DNA of 12,752 bases from Candidatus Zixiibacteriota bacterium (GTDB taxonomy: Bacteria; Zixibacteria; MSB-5A5; GN15; PGXB01). The stretch's first letter is position 1, and every line of letters starts with the position of its first letter. The notes under the pieces are model-generated. The model saw only the letters and a list, made by a program, of their open reading frames with translations, was not told the DNA's origin and made no database searches. Positions 5,848 through 12,752 of this stretch are shown here, piece after piece. The translations under genes were made by a program, and so were the position numbers. The DNA lies in the NCBI GenBank assembly GCA_030591405.1, contig JAUVBC010000023.1:1-12752 (forward strand), given 5' to 3'.

Positions 5848-7068
5848 CTAATACAACCAGGTTGCGCCGATTTTTGGCCCTGGCCCGCCTTTATATTTGA
5901 AATTGATCAAATAAACAACATCGAGTATATTATAACTTAAATCAGCGTTAACATCGGCTCTCCAGCGGGCAGTGATAGTTTGGGGACCACCCTTGTATTT
6001 CCAGTTAATAATATAAACAACATCCAAAATGTTCACATCAAAATCACCATTGGCATCACCGGGGATATAATTGAAATCAAGATGAACCGGCCCGTCACCA
6101 ACCGCATAATTTGCCTGATTGTTTCCGGCCGAATCGATAATATTTATATAATCGGTACTGAAACTCGCAGAAAAGATGGTACTGTCCTGAAACGGCACGG
6201 CCGCCATACAGTTCATGTCAATCTCAATCGGGTTACTGGCGTTATGATAGATCTGACCGGTAAGGGTATTATATGAAAAAATAAATCCGGAATAGGACCA
6301 TCCGGCGGCGGCAATATAGGCAACATTATCCGGCCCGATATTGATGAGACCGGGCGAACCACCGAGTGGAAAATTATTTATTATTTCATAGGAATCCCCA
6401 TTGATAATATATACTTCGCCGTTGATATCGTAATAGTTGCCAGTTGCAACAACATGAATATTGCCAAAATTATCGACGGCGGCGTATTGGGCATTAAGCC
6501 CAACATCAAGTGCTTCTATTAATGAGTTATCACTTAGATCATATATGGCCAGTACACTTGGATTAAATGTATAAGTGTCAAAATCGTATCCACTGCAAAC
6601 AACAAAAGCCTTATGATCATAAATTGCTATCCCGGCCGGACTGACCCCGGTTGCTATCTCGTCAACAATCAACCCGCTCAAGATGTCAATTTTGGCCACC
6701 TTATTTTTTAGCATCAAGGTAACATAAACATATTGGGAATCATAAAAAGCCATCCAGTATGGATTTGAAAAGGCACCGGTATTGATATAATTTACGGTTG
6801 TCTCGGTTTTTAAATTTATTATCTGCAGCTCATCGGTACCGGAGGCGATAACATAAGCGAGACTGTCTCTTACAACAATTTGATTTGGATAAGAAAAAAC
6901 ATCAGAACCGATAGTCACAATATTACTAGTCACCGCGCCGGTGGTTATATTTATTTTTGATACGGTTTCGCTAAGAGAATTCAATACGTAGGCAATTTTG
7001 TCGGCCGAATAAATACAGATCGGCAATATAATAATCATTAGGCAGGTTATAAATGTTTTCATTTTCAT
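5848..7068 (-). CDS. Secreted YVTN-type beta-propeller with C-terminal dockerin-like repeats; BtuG-like candidate
   Basis: This 406-residue protein has a Sec signal peptide (hydrophobic 5-20, probable cleavage after IYSA at 22). Residues 24-333 are made of about seven repeats of the YVTN/YncE propeller type, for example AYVLNSLSETVSKINITTG, AYVIASGTDELQIINLKT and VYVTLMLKNKVAKIDILSG. Residues 334-406 hold two dockerin-like, EF-hand-type repeats (GDANGDFDVN with NILDVVYIIN, then ADVNADLSYN with NILDVVYLIN), each followed by a KGGP. These probably bind calcium. Its ATG overlaps the receptor stop in an ATGA, so the two are translationally coupled under the cobalamin riboswitch. In Bacteroides the surface propeller BtuG sits with BtuB and captures cobalamin; by position and fold this is a candidate analogue. 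Unlike BtuG there is no good lipobox: Cys18 has Ile at -1. Cobalamin binding is inference. Confidence 0.85.
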   Translation of the reverse strand: MKMKTFITCLMIIILPICIYSADKIAYVLNSLSETVSKINITTGAVTSNIVTIGSDVFSYPNQIVVRDSLAYVIASGTDELQIINLKTETTVNYINTGAFSNPYWMAFYDSQYVYVTLMLKNKVAKIDILSGLIVDEIATGVSPAGIAIYDHKAFVVCSGYDFDTYTFNPSVLAIYDLSDNSLIEALDVGLNAQYAAVDNFGNIHVVATGNYYDINGEVYIINGDSYEIINNFPLGGSPGLINIGPDNVAYIAAAGWSYSGFIFSYNTLTGQIYHNASNPIEIDMNCMAAVPFQDSTIFSASFSTDYINIIDSAGNNQANYAVGDGPVHLDFNYIPGDANGDFDVNILDVVYIINWKYKGGPQTITARWRADVNADLSYNILDVVYLINFKYKGGPGPKIGATWLY

Positions 7069-9398
7069 TGGTTTTCCTTTCTAAGGTTGTAGTTAAGGCC
7101 AACAAACAGACTTGATTGACGTCCGGGCATTGGATAAAGTGTCATAAGGACATAATCAAAATCATGTAAATTTTCTATTTTGGCCGTTAGTTTTAACTGC
7201 CAGTGATCCGACAGGTTGTAATCCATACCAAAATTGATATCATCAAGTCGATATGACGGGTATGGCCGAGTATTAGCTTCTAAAGTGTACGCCTTATCAA
7301 CCATCCTGATTGAATAAGACAGGTAAAAAGGTGAGAAATTCAGCCGCGCTGATAAAGTTGTTATATACGCTGGGGAAAAGGTTAATCTTTTTCCATAACT
7401 GTTTTTACCAGGAGTTTTATTCAGAGCAGCTGTAACAGTATTCTGGTATGATAGTCTGATTTTATTTTTCAATAGACTAATATGCACAAAATCTTCATGT
7501 CCTGTTATTTGCGCTTTGGCCCGATTAATTGGTCTCCAAACCCCCTGCGAGTTGGGCAACCATACAACCAGGTCTTTAATAGACGAATGGAAATATGTCA
7601 TCCCGCTTGAAAGAGATATACTATTGCTCATCCATTTAAATTCAAACCCGGCTTCCGAATGCTCCGATTTTTCAGGTTTCAAACCGGGATTGCCACTGGA
7701 GAGAGCATCACCTTTCCAGAACAATGCATTTAAGGTCGGCAGCCGAAATGATTTTCCGTAGCTGGCCCTTAAAATAAACAATACCTTTTCGCCTTTGGAA
7801 ATCGCAACACCAAACTTGGGCGAAAATTTTGCGGTACTGTTTGATTTTACTGTATCCTGATATGACGTTGAATCCTTGTCAGTATATGAATAATCATATC
7901 TGATGGTAGCATCGGCTGACAAAATATCTATAAGTTTTAATGCTGACAAATTGACCTTTTGATTAACCGATGTCTGGATAGAGAAATTATTCCGCGATGA
8001 ATACCCCATACTTAACTGCGGCCGTAATGAATCGGTATGATCCAATGATTCATGCCCGTAGGTCAATGAATATCGGCTTATGTTCCCATGCAATAGTCGG
8101 TAACTTTGATAATGTTTGATAGAATATATATCGTTTACAAATTTGCTGTCATATCTGAGCGTTTTAGCGGTATCGATATCAAGAAAATGCTGCTTAAATT
8201 GCGAGTATCCCAGTTCAAATTCGAGTTGATGTTTCTCCGATGATTTATAGTTCAGGGCCGTAGTTATTAATCGTCGTTGGTCGGTGAAACCTGCTGTTTC
8301 ATTTTGACGAGTGGCTCGATCCGGTATTCCGCGGGATGCATCATAATATCGCCCTGAATAATTCAAAAACAGTTTGGCGGATGGTTTATATATTCCCGAA
8401 ACAAAAAAATTATCCGATTTGGAGTGGTTGTTGATTCTGGTCCCAATATGTGTTGTATCGGCTCCGCCTATATTGCCAGGCGAATATGAAAAATAAAAAT
8501 CACCATCCGATTTTTTTGTCGTATAATGCCACCGGCTGGAGAAGTTTTTGACCGCAATTGGATTGGAAATATTCAGATCGGTTGATTTGGTTCCCCAATT
8601 TGCCCACCCATTTTTGACCTCAAATGAAATATCTTCAAACAATCCAGCCGGACGGGTAATTATATTTATTGCACCAGCCAAAGCATCCGGCCCAAATTCA
8701 GCAGACGCCCCACCTTTATAGAGTTCAATTTGTTCTATCATCTCGATTGGTATCCCGCCCAAATCAGCCAACCCGCTTCCTGAACCATTTATTTTTTGAC
8801 CATCAATTAGAATCAAAACATGTCCCGGTTTGGAACCGCGGATTTTAACCTGAGATTCGCCCGATGGACCTGTTTTTTGAATTGAAATCCCTTCGATTGA
8901 TTCAAGTACTTCTGATAGTTCTTTACTTTTACTTTGAATTATTTCGTTTCGGGATATTATTGTAACACGATCACTTGTGATATTTTGTTTTTTGCCCTCA
9001 ACGACAATTTTATTGAGTTGGTATATTTTTGGAGTTAATTCGATCCTGAGAAAGCGCGTTATATCCGATTCGATATCGATTCGAACCAAAGACGTATCAA
9101 AATAACCATCGGCCGAAATATTGAATGAGTACAAGCCGGGTGGAACATGCTCAATTGAAAATATTCCATTATTGTCGGATGATACAGCGACGCCTAATCC
9201 GTCAATCTCTATATGAGCATTTTGAATAAGTGTGCCATCGTTTTTGTCAACTACCTGTCCGTTGAGACTAAGATTCGATTGAGCAAAAACAGTCGAAAAG
9301 CAGAATATCATAATAGACAGAATTGATACTGCTAAATTAAGAGACCGTCTGTTTGTTTGAAGAACTTTTCCGACTCGCTGATATAAAAACCGCCACAT
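7065..9398 (-). CDS. btuB: BtuB-like TonB-dependent outer-membrane receptor for cobalamin
   Basis: This 777-residue protein, driven by the TonB/ExbBD system, would import cobalamin or a related corrinoid across the outer membrane. A rather long basic leader and hydrophobic segment (residues 20-39, cleavage near VFAQ) are followed by a carboxypeptidase-regulatory-like beta-sandwich (about 44-122: LNGQVVDKNDGTLIQNAHI, VPPGLYSFNISADGYF). A TonB-box-like KIVVEGKK comes next (130-137), then the plug (about 140-250, with VKIRGSKPGHVLILIDG and GGASAEFGPDALAGAINIIT). The rest is a Tyr/Ser/Asn-rich 22-strand barrel. The ATG has an AGGAG Shine-Dalgarno and lies immediately after the cobalamin riboswitch, which is the main evidence for the substrate. 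The C-terminus ends LNYNLRKENQ, so the usual terminal aromatic residue is followed by a short polar tail. It overlaps the propeller gene by 4 bases. Confidence 0.9.
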   Translation of the reverse strand: MWRFLYQRVGKVLQTNRRSLNLAVSILSIMIFCFSTVFAQSNLSLNGQVVDKNDGTLIQNAHIEIDGLGVAVSSDNNGIFSIEHVPPGLYSFNISADGYFDTSLVRIDIESDITRFLRIELTPKIYQLNKIVVEGKKQNITSDRVTIISRNEIIQSKSKELSEVLESIEGISIQKTGPSGESQVKIRGSKPGHVLILIDGQKINGSGSGLADLGGIPIEMIEQIELYKGGASAEFGPDALAGAINIITRPAGLFEDISFEVKNGWANWGTKSTDLNISNPIAVKNFSSRWHYTTKKSDGDFYFSYSPGNIGGADTTHIGTRINNHSKSDNFFVSGIYKPSAKLFLNYSGRYYDASRGIPDRATRQNETAGFTDQRRLITTALNYKSSEKHQLEFELGYSQFKQHFLDIDTAKTLRYDSKFVNDIYSIKHYQSYRLLHGNISRYSLTYGHESLDHTDSLRPQLSMGYSSRNNFSIQTSVNQKVNLSALKLIDILSADATIRYDYSYTDKDSTSYQDTVKSNSTAKFSPKFGVAISKGEKVLFILRASYGKSFRLPTLNALFWKGDALSSGNPGLKPEKSEHSEAGFEFKWMSNSISLSSGMTYFHSSIKDLVVWLPNSQGVWRPINRAKAQITGHEDFVHISLLKNKIRLSYQNTVTAALNKTPGKNSYGKRLTFSPAYITTLSARLNFSPFYLSYSIRMVDKAYTLEANTRPYPSYRLDDINFGMDYNLSDHWQLKLTAKIENLHDFDYVLMTLYPMPGRQSSLFVGLNYNLRKENQ

Positions 9399-9439
9399 AG
9401 CAACTTTCTCCTGTTGCCGGCGGCGAAGCCATTTTGTCC

Positions 9440-9646
9440 CAATCAGCCCTCGCTGACGACAACAACCGTTCGATATGGATACGGCAGGCCTACTGACTTA
9501 AGCATCAAACCCTTCGCAGGCGCCTTCCCAGCTTTATTAAGCCAGTGGCATTGTGCCTGGAAAGTAGCTATTACAGTAGCGGGGCTGTGACGGATTTGCA
9601 CCGTCTTTCCTATTCTCTGTCTTTGTTAGACAGCACCGCATCATTT
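9440..9646 (-). promoter_or_regulatory. Cobalamin (B12) riboswitch
   Basis: Read on the minus strand, the conserved blocks appear in canonical order. They are GGTGCAAATCC with the following CACAGCCCCGCTACTGTAA (about 9600-9560), then GCCACTG, then GGGAAGGCG, then the B12 box AGTCAGTAGGCCTGCC at 9498-9483. A hairpin CCGT/ACGG (9484-9466) follows the B12 box in the place of the regulatory stem. The 5' edge is set by the promoter just upstream. The expression platform lies between the B12 box and the receptor's AGGAG. No clear T-run is seen there, so control of translation initiation is more likely than attenuation; that is inference. Coordinates of the outer stem are approximate. Confidence 0.93.
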
Positions 9647-9651
9647 TGATT

Positions 9652-9680
9652 ATTATAATACTGCTTTTGCGGGGAGTCAA
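9652..9680 (-). promoter_or_regulatory. Sigma70-type promoter of the B12-uptake operon
   Basis: On the minus strand TTGACT (9680-9675) is separated by exactly 17 bases from a perfect TATAAT (9657-9652). Transcription would begin near 9645, at the 5' end of the cobalamin riboswitch. Together with the terminator just upstream this cleanly isolates the receptor operon from the preceding gene. Confidence 0.8.
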
Positions 9681-9694
9681 TATTAAAATGAAAT

Positions 9695-9740
9695 TAAATA
9701 AAAAAAACCGCCGGGGTGATAAAAATTCCGGCGGTTAAAA
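9695..9740 (-). terminator. Intrinsic terminator of the small membrane protein gene
   Basis: On the minus strand AACCGCCGG (9736-9728) pairs perfectly with CCGGCGGTT (9714-9706) around a 13-base loop and is followed by a run of Ts (9707-9700 and beyond). An A-run on the other side (T-run on the + strand side is absent) fits a terminator acting on minus-strand transcripts, located 24 bases after the stop of the gene ending at 9764. Confidence 0.88.
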
Positions 9741-9763
9741 AATATATACCAAAGGTGTCGTAT

Positions 9764-10177
9764 TTATCCGACTGGTTGATGCTCGCGCGGAGCCTGTTCC
9801 GGCGGTGCCGGCGGTGCATCAACGCCATCGCTGAAGGCTAGATAACCCCAAGCAATAAAATTAAGAAACGGAACAATCGCCATAATTCCCCATACGGCCG
9901 ATTGACGGCAACTGCGGGCGATCTCCATCCAGATTGCAGCAATAGCAAATATATTGACTACCGGTATCAAGCAGAATAAAAACCAGTACCATTCTTTACG
10001 AGCCATTTGAATCTGCTGGAAAAGATTGAGAATTGGAACCCAGGCCCACCAGGGGGACTGATGTCCGACTTTCTGCGCAATTTTAAATTGCGTAAACGCG
10101 AAATAGAAATAAAGGGCAGCCCATAAAAACAGGACTAACCCCATTCCTGAATCAGCGGCATAAGCAGCTTCGTTCAT
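9764..10177 (-). CDS. Small polytopic membrane protein (DUF5684-like)
   Basis: The chosen start is the ATG at 10177, because GGTGGAGG lies 5 bases upstream. A longer frame opening with GTG at 10189 would put its start inside that ribosome site. The 137-residue product has hydrophobic segments at about 12-30, 63-82 and 94-113, and a shorter one at 44-58. A Pro-rich hydrophilic C-terminus (118-137) is probably cytoplasmic. A motif of the form hydrophobic-Pro-x-x-Asn recurs three times: VPILNLF (47-53), IPVVNIF (71-77) and VPFLNFI (102-108). The KVGHQSPWWAWVPILN region resembles the KAGxPGWxxLIPIYN pattern of small DUF5684-type membrane proteins, whose function is not established. It ends at its own terminator and has palindromes upstream, so it is probably monocistronic. 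Confidence 0.8.
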   Translation of the reverse strand: MNEAAYAADSGMGLVLFLWAALYFYFAFTQFKIAQKVGHQSPWWAWVPILNLFQQIQMARKEWYWFLFCLIPVVNIFAIAAIWMEIARSCRQSAVWGIMAIVPFLNFIAWGYLAFSDGVDAPPAPPEQAPREHQPVG

Positions 10178-10211
10178 AATAACCTCCACCTAAAATTTTG
10201 GATTGAAATCG

Positions 10212-10234
10212 CTAATTATCATTTGGATAATTAG
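10212..10234. repeat. Perfect 9-bp inverted repeat
   Basis: CTAATTATC (10212-10220) and GATAATTAG (10226-10234) flank ATTTG. It lies 35-57 bases upstream of the membrane-protein ATG, so it would be in the promoter or 5' leader of that gene. It could be an operator or a leader hairpin; there is no T-run. Confidence 0.45.
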
Positions 10235-10266
10235 AATGATTCCTTTTAATATTATCGACCGGGCAA

Positions 10267-10283
10267 AGATTTATCATAAATCT
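10267..10283. repeat. Perfect 17-bp operator-like palindrome
   Basis: AGATTTAT and ATAAATCT flank a single central base. The size and odd symmetry are typical of dimeric regulator operators. It is about 90 bases upstream of the membrane-protein ATG and about 92 bases upstream of the -35 of the radical SAM promoter, so it could act on either. Confidence 0.4.
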
Positions 10284-10374
10284 GGTGCGGTTATATCTAA
10301 TTTATCGAAATAAATGTTTGATTTTTGCACAATTTGCTTGACAGAATGATTGCGCTACCAAATTGAAAGGACAC

Positions 10375-10403
10375 TTGACTTTTTAAGAGTAATATTGTAT
10401 ATT
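10375..10403 (+). promoter_or_regulatory. Sigma70-type promoter of the radical SAM gene
   Basis: TTGACT (10375-10380) and TATATT (10398-10403) are separated by exactly 17 bases, five of six matches to consensus in each hexamer. Transcription would start near 10410, giving an untranslated leader of about 195 bases before the ATG at 10606. Confidence 0.65.
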
Positions 10404-10605
10404 ATAAATGCTTCATAGTGTGACGTCTTATTTAGATTGAATCTGAAATAATTTCGGGGCCTTCAAAATATTAGATCTTATAACGAAAGTTCCCGATGTT
10501 TATATCTAAACTCTCCAATGATGTGAACTTGGTATCTTGAATTGACTTAATTTCAGGTGATTTTGAGTTTAGGAAGTAATGATTAGCCATGGAAAGGAGG
10601 CTTTC

Positions 10606-11844
10606 ATGCTGGATAAAACCTCCCAAAGAGTCGGCCATTGGCAAAATGGAGTAAAATATTTATCGGATATTGACAGGATTGCTCAATTATCCAAAAGTCA
10701 ACGGACAGATCTAAAGAAGGTAATAAATAAATATCCGTTTTTTGCCAACAATTATTATTTGAGTCTTATTAATTGGAAAGATCCTGATGATCCCATCAGA
10801 CGGATCATTATTCCAGATAAAGAGGAGTTAAATGAATGGGGGCAGTTGGATGCTTCCGATGAAAAGTCAAATACTGTTGTTTTTGGTGTTCAGCATAAGT
10901 ACGCAACAACAGTAATATTGCTTGTTAATGAAAACTGCGCTGGCTTTTGTCGCTTTTGTTTTCGCAAGAGACTTTTTATTTCTGGAAATAAAGAGACAAG
11001 TTATGACATCGCCATTGGGCTCGATTATATCAGAAAGCATTCGGAGATTAATAATGTCCTTATTACCGGCGGCGACCCGTTAATGCTGCCAACCAAACGG
11101 TTGGATAATATAATTTCAGAGTTACAACAGATAGAACAGATTAAAATAATCAGGATTGGTTCAAAAATTCCGGCATATAATCCCTTTAGAATTTTGAATG
11201 ATCCTTCTCTTCTAAATATGTTTCGAAAATATTCAACTTACGACAAAAGAATTTATCTGATATGTCATTTTGATCACCCAAACGAATTGACCGATTTCAG
11301 CCGCGAAGCAATATTTAAGATTCAAAAGGCTGGTGTTATATGTGCCAATCAAAATCCTGTTATACGCGGAATATCTGATGACCCTGATGTTATGTCAAAA
11401 CTCTGGAACGAGCTTTCTTATATAGGTGTTCCTCAATATTATCTGTTTCAGGGCCGTCCCACAGCCGGTAATGAGCCGTTTGTTGTCCCTATTGTGGAAG
11501 CATATTTTAATATCGAGAAGGCAAAGCTAAAATGTTCAGGGCTTGCCAAACGGGTCAGATTTGTTATGTCGCATGAATCCGGTAAAATTGAAATTGTCGG
11601 AGTCGACGACCGATTTATTTATATGAAGTATCATCGTGCCAAACATAGTCGTAATGAAGGTCGATTTTTTATTTGTCATCGAGACGATAATGCTTTTTGG
11701 CTGGATCAATTAAAACCGGTCGATAGCATCAGGTATGATTTAAACAAGTTTAACTATACCAGACCATTCAGTTTTGAGTCATTCGATTTAAATAAATCAA
11801 AGGCGGCAATATTTCACAAAAACCTGAATGAGCTGAGTGAATAG
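10606..11844 (+). CDS. Radical SAM protein of the lysine 2,3-aminomutase (KamA) family
   Basis: The chosen start is the ATG at 10606, since AAAGGAGG lies 5 bases before it; an in-frame ATG at 10579 has only a close, weaker AGGAAGT. From 10606 the product is 412 residues. The radical SAM cluster motif CAGFCRFC gives Cys111, Cys115 and Cys118, and the SAM-binding GGDPL lies at 155-159. The N-terminal part (roughly 10-100) and the later NQNPVIRGISDD (248-259) match the KamA/EpmB layout. However, the region matching QCDLSLG in clostridial lysine 2,3-aminomutase reads QGRPTAG (282-288), so the lysine-binding Asp is Arg. The PLP-lysine segment TPVSKG reads VPIVEA (294-299), with Glu298 at the PLP-lysine position. 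These alignments are by eye from memory. A PLP-dependent lysine aminomutase activity is therefore doubtful and the substrate is unknown. It is transcribed alone, divergent from the membrane protein gene, and has no clear terminator after the stop. Confidence 0.82.
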   Translation: MLDKTSQRVGHWQNGVKYLSDIDRIAQLSKSQRTDLKKVINKYPFFANNYYLSLINWKDPDDPIRRIIIPDKEELNEWGQLDASDEKSNTVVFGVQHKYATTVILLVNENCAGFCRFCFRKRLFISGNKETSYDIAIGLDYIRKHSEINNVLITGGDPLMLPTKRLDNIISELQQIEQIKIIRIGSKIPAYNPFRILNDPSLLNMFRKYSTYDKRIYLICHFDHPNELTDFSREAIFKIQKAGVICANQNPVIRGISDDPDVMSKLWNELSYIGVPQYYLFQGRPTAGNEPFVVPIVEAYFNIEKAKLKCSGLAKRVRFVMSHESGKIEIVGVDDRFIYMKYHRAKHSRNEGRFFICHRDDNAFWLDQLKPVDSIRYDLNKFNYTRPFSFESFDLNKSKAAIFHKNLNELSE

Positions 11845-11928
11845 ATCAATAATTTGACACCTTTACATACAGGTCTTACAATTTAAATTTGTATTTTATA
11901 TTGGCTTTTGTTATCCAAATAAATGCTA

Positions 11929-12752
11929 TTAAAATTTAAATGTGTCGTATTGACCCATTTTTATAACTATCTCACCCTTAGTGACTCTGATGACTACTTC
12001 CTTGCCAATGTCAGTTGAAAAAGTACTCGGTTTTATGTCACCCTTCTTTTCAATATTAAAAGTGCGGTATTTGATCGGTCCTTCACTGACATCGACACCA
12101 TCTTTCCAAAATGAAACGACACATTCCGATTCGCCATCATAAACATTAACAAATCTTGTTTCGACATTGTCATATGATTCTGACATAAATCGATATTCGC
12201 CGCCCTCCTTAACCGTTTCTTCTCTCATCGGGAAATGTTTAGCGGTAACATGAACATTGCCTTCGAAAACATATAGTACAATTTCGTCAGCTTCAATTGA
12301 TGTCTCAGCACTGCGGCCACATATTGTCCCCTGCATAGCAAAGTTGTTATACCATGAAAGTTTTTTATTGGGACGACCATCTTTAAATGGAATTGCTTTT
12401 GCCACCGCTTCGGATTCATCGACGCTTGCCCCTTTAACCCATACCGACTGACCGGCCGTCACCGGTATTCTTATTATCTCGCCGGTCACCATATCTTTTT
12501 CGAATGGCGGAGTCATGGATGGAGCCGATGAAAGCTCTTTGGCCCATTCGGGAATTTCGACCGGTAGGTCATCTGGGTCAATCCATTTAGTGTAATCTTC
12601 AGGAAGCTTAAATAAGGATTCATCAACCGGGCCATCAACAATATCGGTGATTTCAACGAATTTGTTTTCTGCCATAAGGTGTTCGATTTTTACAGGAAAA
12701 TCATATTTTTGAGAAACCCATTTTGTTGCAACATCCTGCCCGGACATAGATA
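11929..12752 (-). CDS. Partial gene with a C-terminal LolA/DUF4412-like segment followed by an unknown domain
   Basis: The frame stays open to the window edge (TCT before the first visible ATG at 12747), and only 5 bases precede that ATG, so the true start is probably outside. The first roughly 55 visible residues (WVSQKYDFPVKIEH, then ITDIVDGPVDESLFKLPEDY) read like the final strands of periplasmic LolA-fold or DUF4412-type proteins. These often end in a WxSxxxxxPVK strand and a SLFxLPxGY motif. The following 200 residues, from IPVTAGQSVWVKG to MGQYDTFKF, are rich in alternating hydrophobic residues and read as a beta-sandwich I do not recognise. Cys is present at CGRS and ECVV. The protein is probably exported, but the signal peptide would be outside the window. 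It is convergent with the radical SAM gene, 84 bases away. Confidence 0.65.
   Translation of the reverse strand, partial: SMSGQDVATKWVSQKYDFPVKIEHLMAENKFVEITDIVDGPVDESLFKLPEDYTKWIDPDDLPVEIPEWAKELSSAPSMTPPFEKDMVTGEIIRIPVTAGQSVWVKGASVDESEAVAKAIPFKDGRPNKKLSWYNNFAMQGTICGRSAETSIEADEIVLYVFEGNVHVTAKHFPMREETVKEGGEYRFMSESYDNVETRFVNVYDGESECVVSFWKDGVDVSEGPIKYRTFNIEKKGDIKPSTFSTDIGKEVVIRVTKGEIVIKMGQYDTFKF

Larger units (their letters stand above)
10178..10605. other. 428-base divergent intergenic region
   Basis: This AT-rich gap separates the minus-strand membrane protein from the + strand radical SAM gene. It holds two perfect inverted repeats on the membrane-protein side (10212-10234 and 10267-10283) and a promoter for the radical SAM gene (10375-10403). 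It then has a leader of about 195 bases (10410-10605) in which I see no riboswitch motif, no convincing hairpin and no small gene with a ribosome site. Confidence 0.6.

Noticed and set aside
5419..5940. 173-codon + strand open frame
   Set aside because: It lies antisense to the kinase-like gene and the end of the propeller gene, has no ribosome site and no recognisable motif, and is a shadow frame.
7012..7068. Lipobox at Cys18 of the propeller protein
   Set aside because: The sequence LPIC has Ile at -1, which lipoprotein signal peptidase substrates rarely have; a signal peptidase I site after IYSA fits better.
7516..7761. 81-codon + strand frame inside the receptor gene
   Set aside because: It is antisense to barrel-coding sequence and a shadow frame.
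10178..10189. GTG start at 10189 for the small membrane protein
   Set aside because: It lies within the GGTGGAGG ribosome site that serves the ATG at 10177.
10338..10361. TTGACA at 10338-10343 as a second promoter for the radical SAM gene
   Set aside because: The -35 is perfect but no acceptable -10 occurs at 16-18 bases; the TTGACT/TATATT pair downstream is better.
11845..11928. Terminator between the radical SAM gene and the convergent partial gene
   Set aside because: Only short, loop-heavy pairings such as ACCT/AGGT are present; no stable hairpin with a T-run.

Overview
The window looks like a chromosomal piece of an AT-rich Gram-negative bacterium, probably of the FCB/Zixibacteria type. 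The clues are an outer-membrane TonB-dependent receptor with a carboxypeptidase-regulatory-like N-terminal domain, a secreted beta-propeller ending in two dockerin-like repeats of the GDANGD...NILDVVYIIN type, a Sec/Lsp lipoprotein, and short GTCGGGTT/AACCCGAC palindromic elements between genes. The lineage is inference. No mobile element, CRISPR array, tRNA or rRNA was seen.

Layout. Positions 1-63 are the tail of an unrecognised + strand gene. An alpha/beta hydrolase joined in one reading frame to a mismatch-specific (Mug/TDG-like) uracil-DNA glycosylase follows at 70-1410, then a lipoprotein of unknown function (1516-2319). A pair of inverted 41-bp palindromic elements separates this from a long run of minus-strand genes. 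Read in transcription order, that run starts with a small polytopic membrane protein (9764-10177) closed by a clear intrinsic terminator. Next come a strong sigma70-type promoter, a cobalamin riboswitch (about 9440-9646), a BtuB-like TonB-dependent receptor (7065-9398) and a translationally coupled beta-propeller surface protein (5848-7068). After an inverted repeat come three signalling genes: a Ser/Thr-kinase-like protein (4750-5760), a Rossmann-PAS-histidine kinase (3274-4695) and a response regulator fused to a GcvH-like domain (2445-3215). A divergent + strand radical SAM protein of the lysine-2,3-aminomutase family lies at 10606-11844 behind its own promoter. The window ends in a minus-strand gene (11929-12752) that runs off the edge.

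How the genes work together. The riboswitch, receptor and propeller form a B12-uptake unit. The propeller sits where the Bacteroides cobalamin-capturing protein BtuG would, and is a candidate functional analogue. The kinase, histidine kinase and response regulator look like one signalling cassette with unusual inputs and outputs. The sensor carries a dinucleotide-binding-like N-terminus, and the regulator has no DNA-binding domain but a GcvH fold that has lost the lipoyl-lysine. This cassette is the best candidate here for an undescribed system. No terminator is visible between the B12 unit and the cassette.
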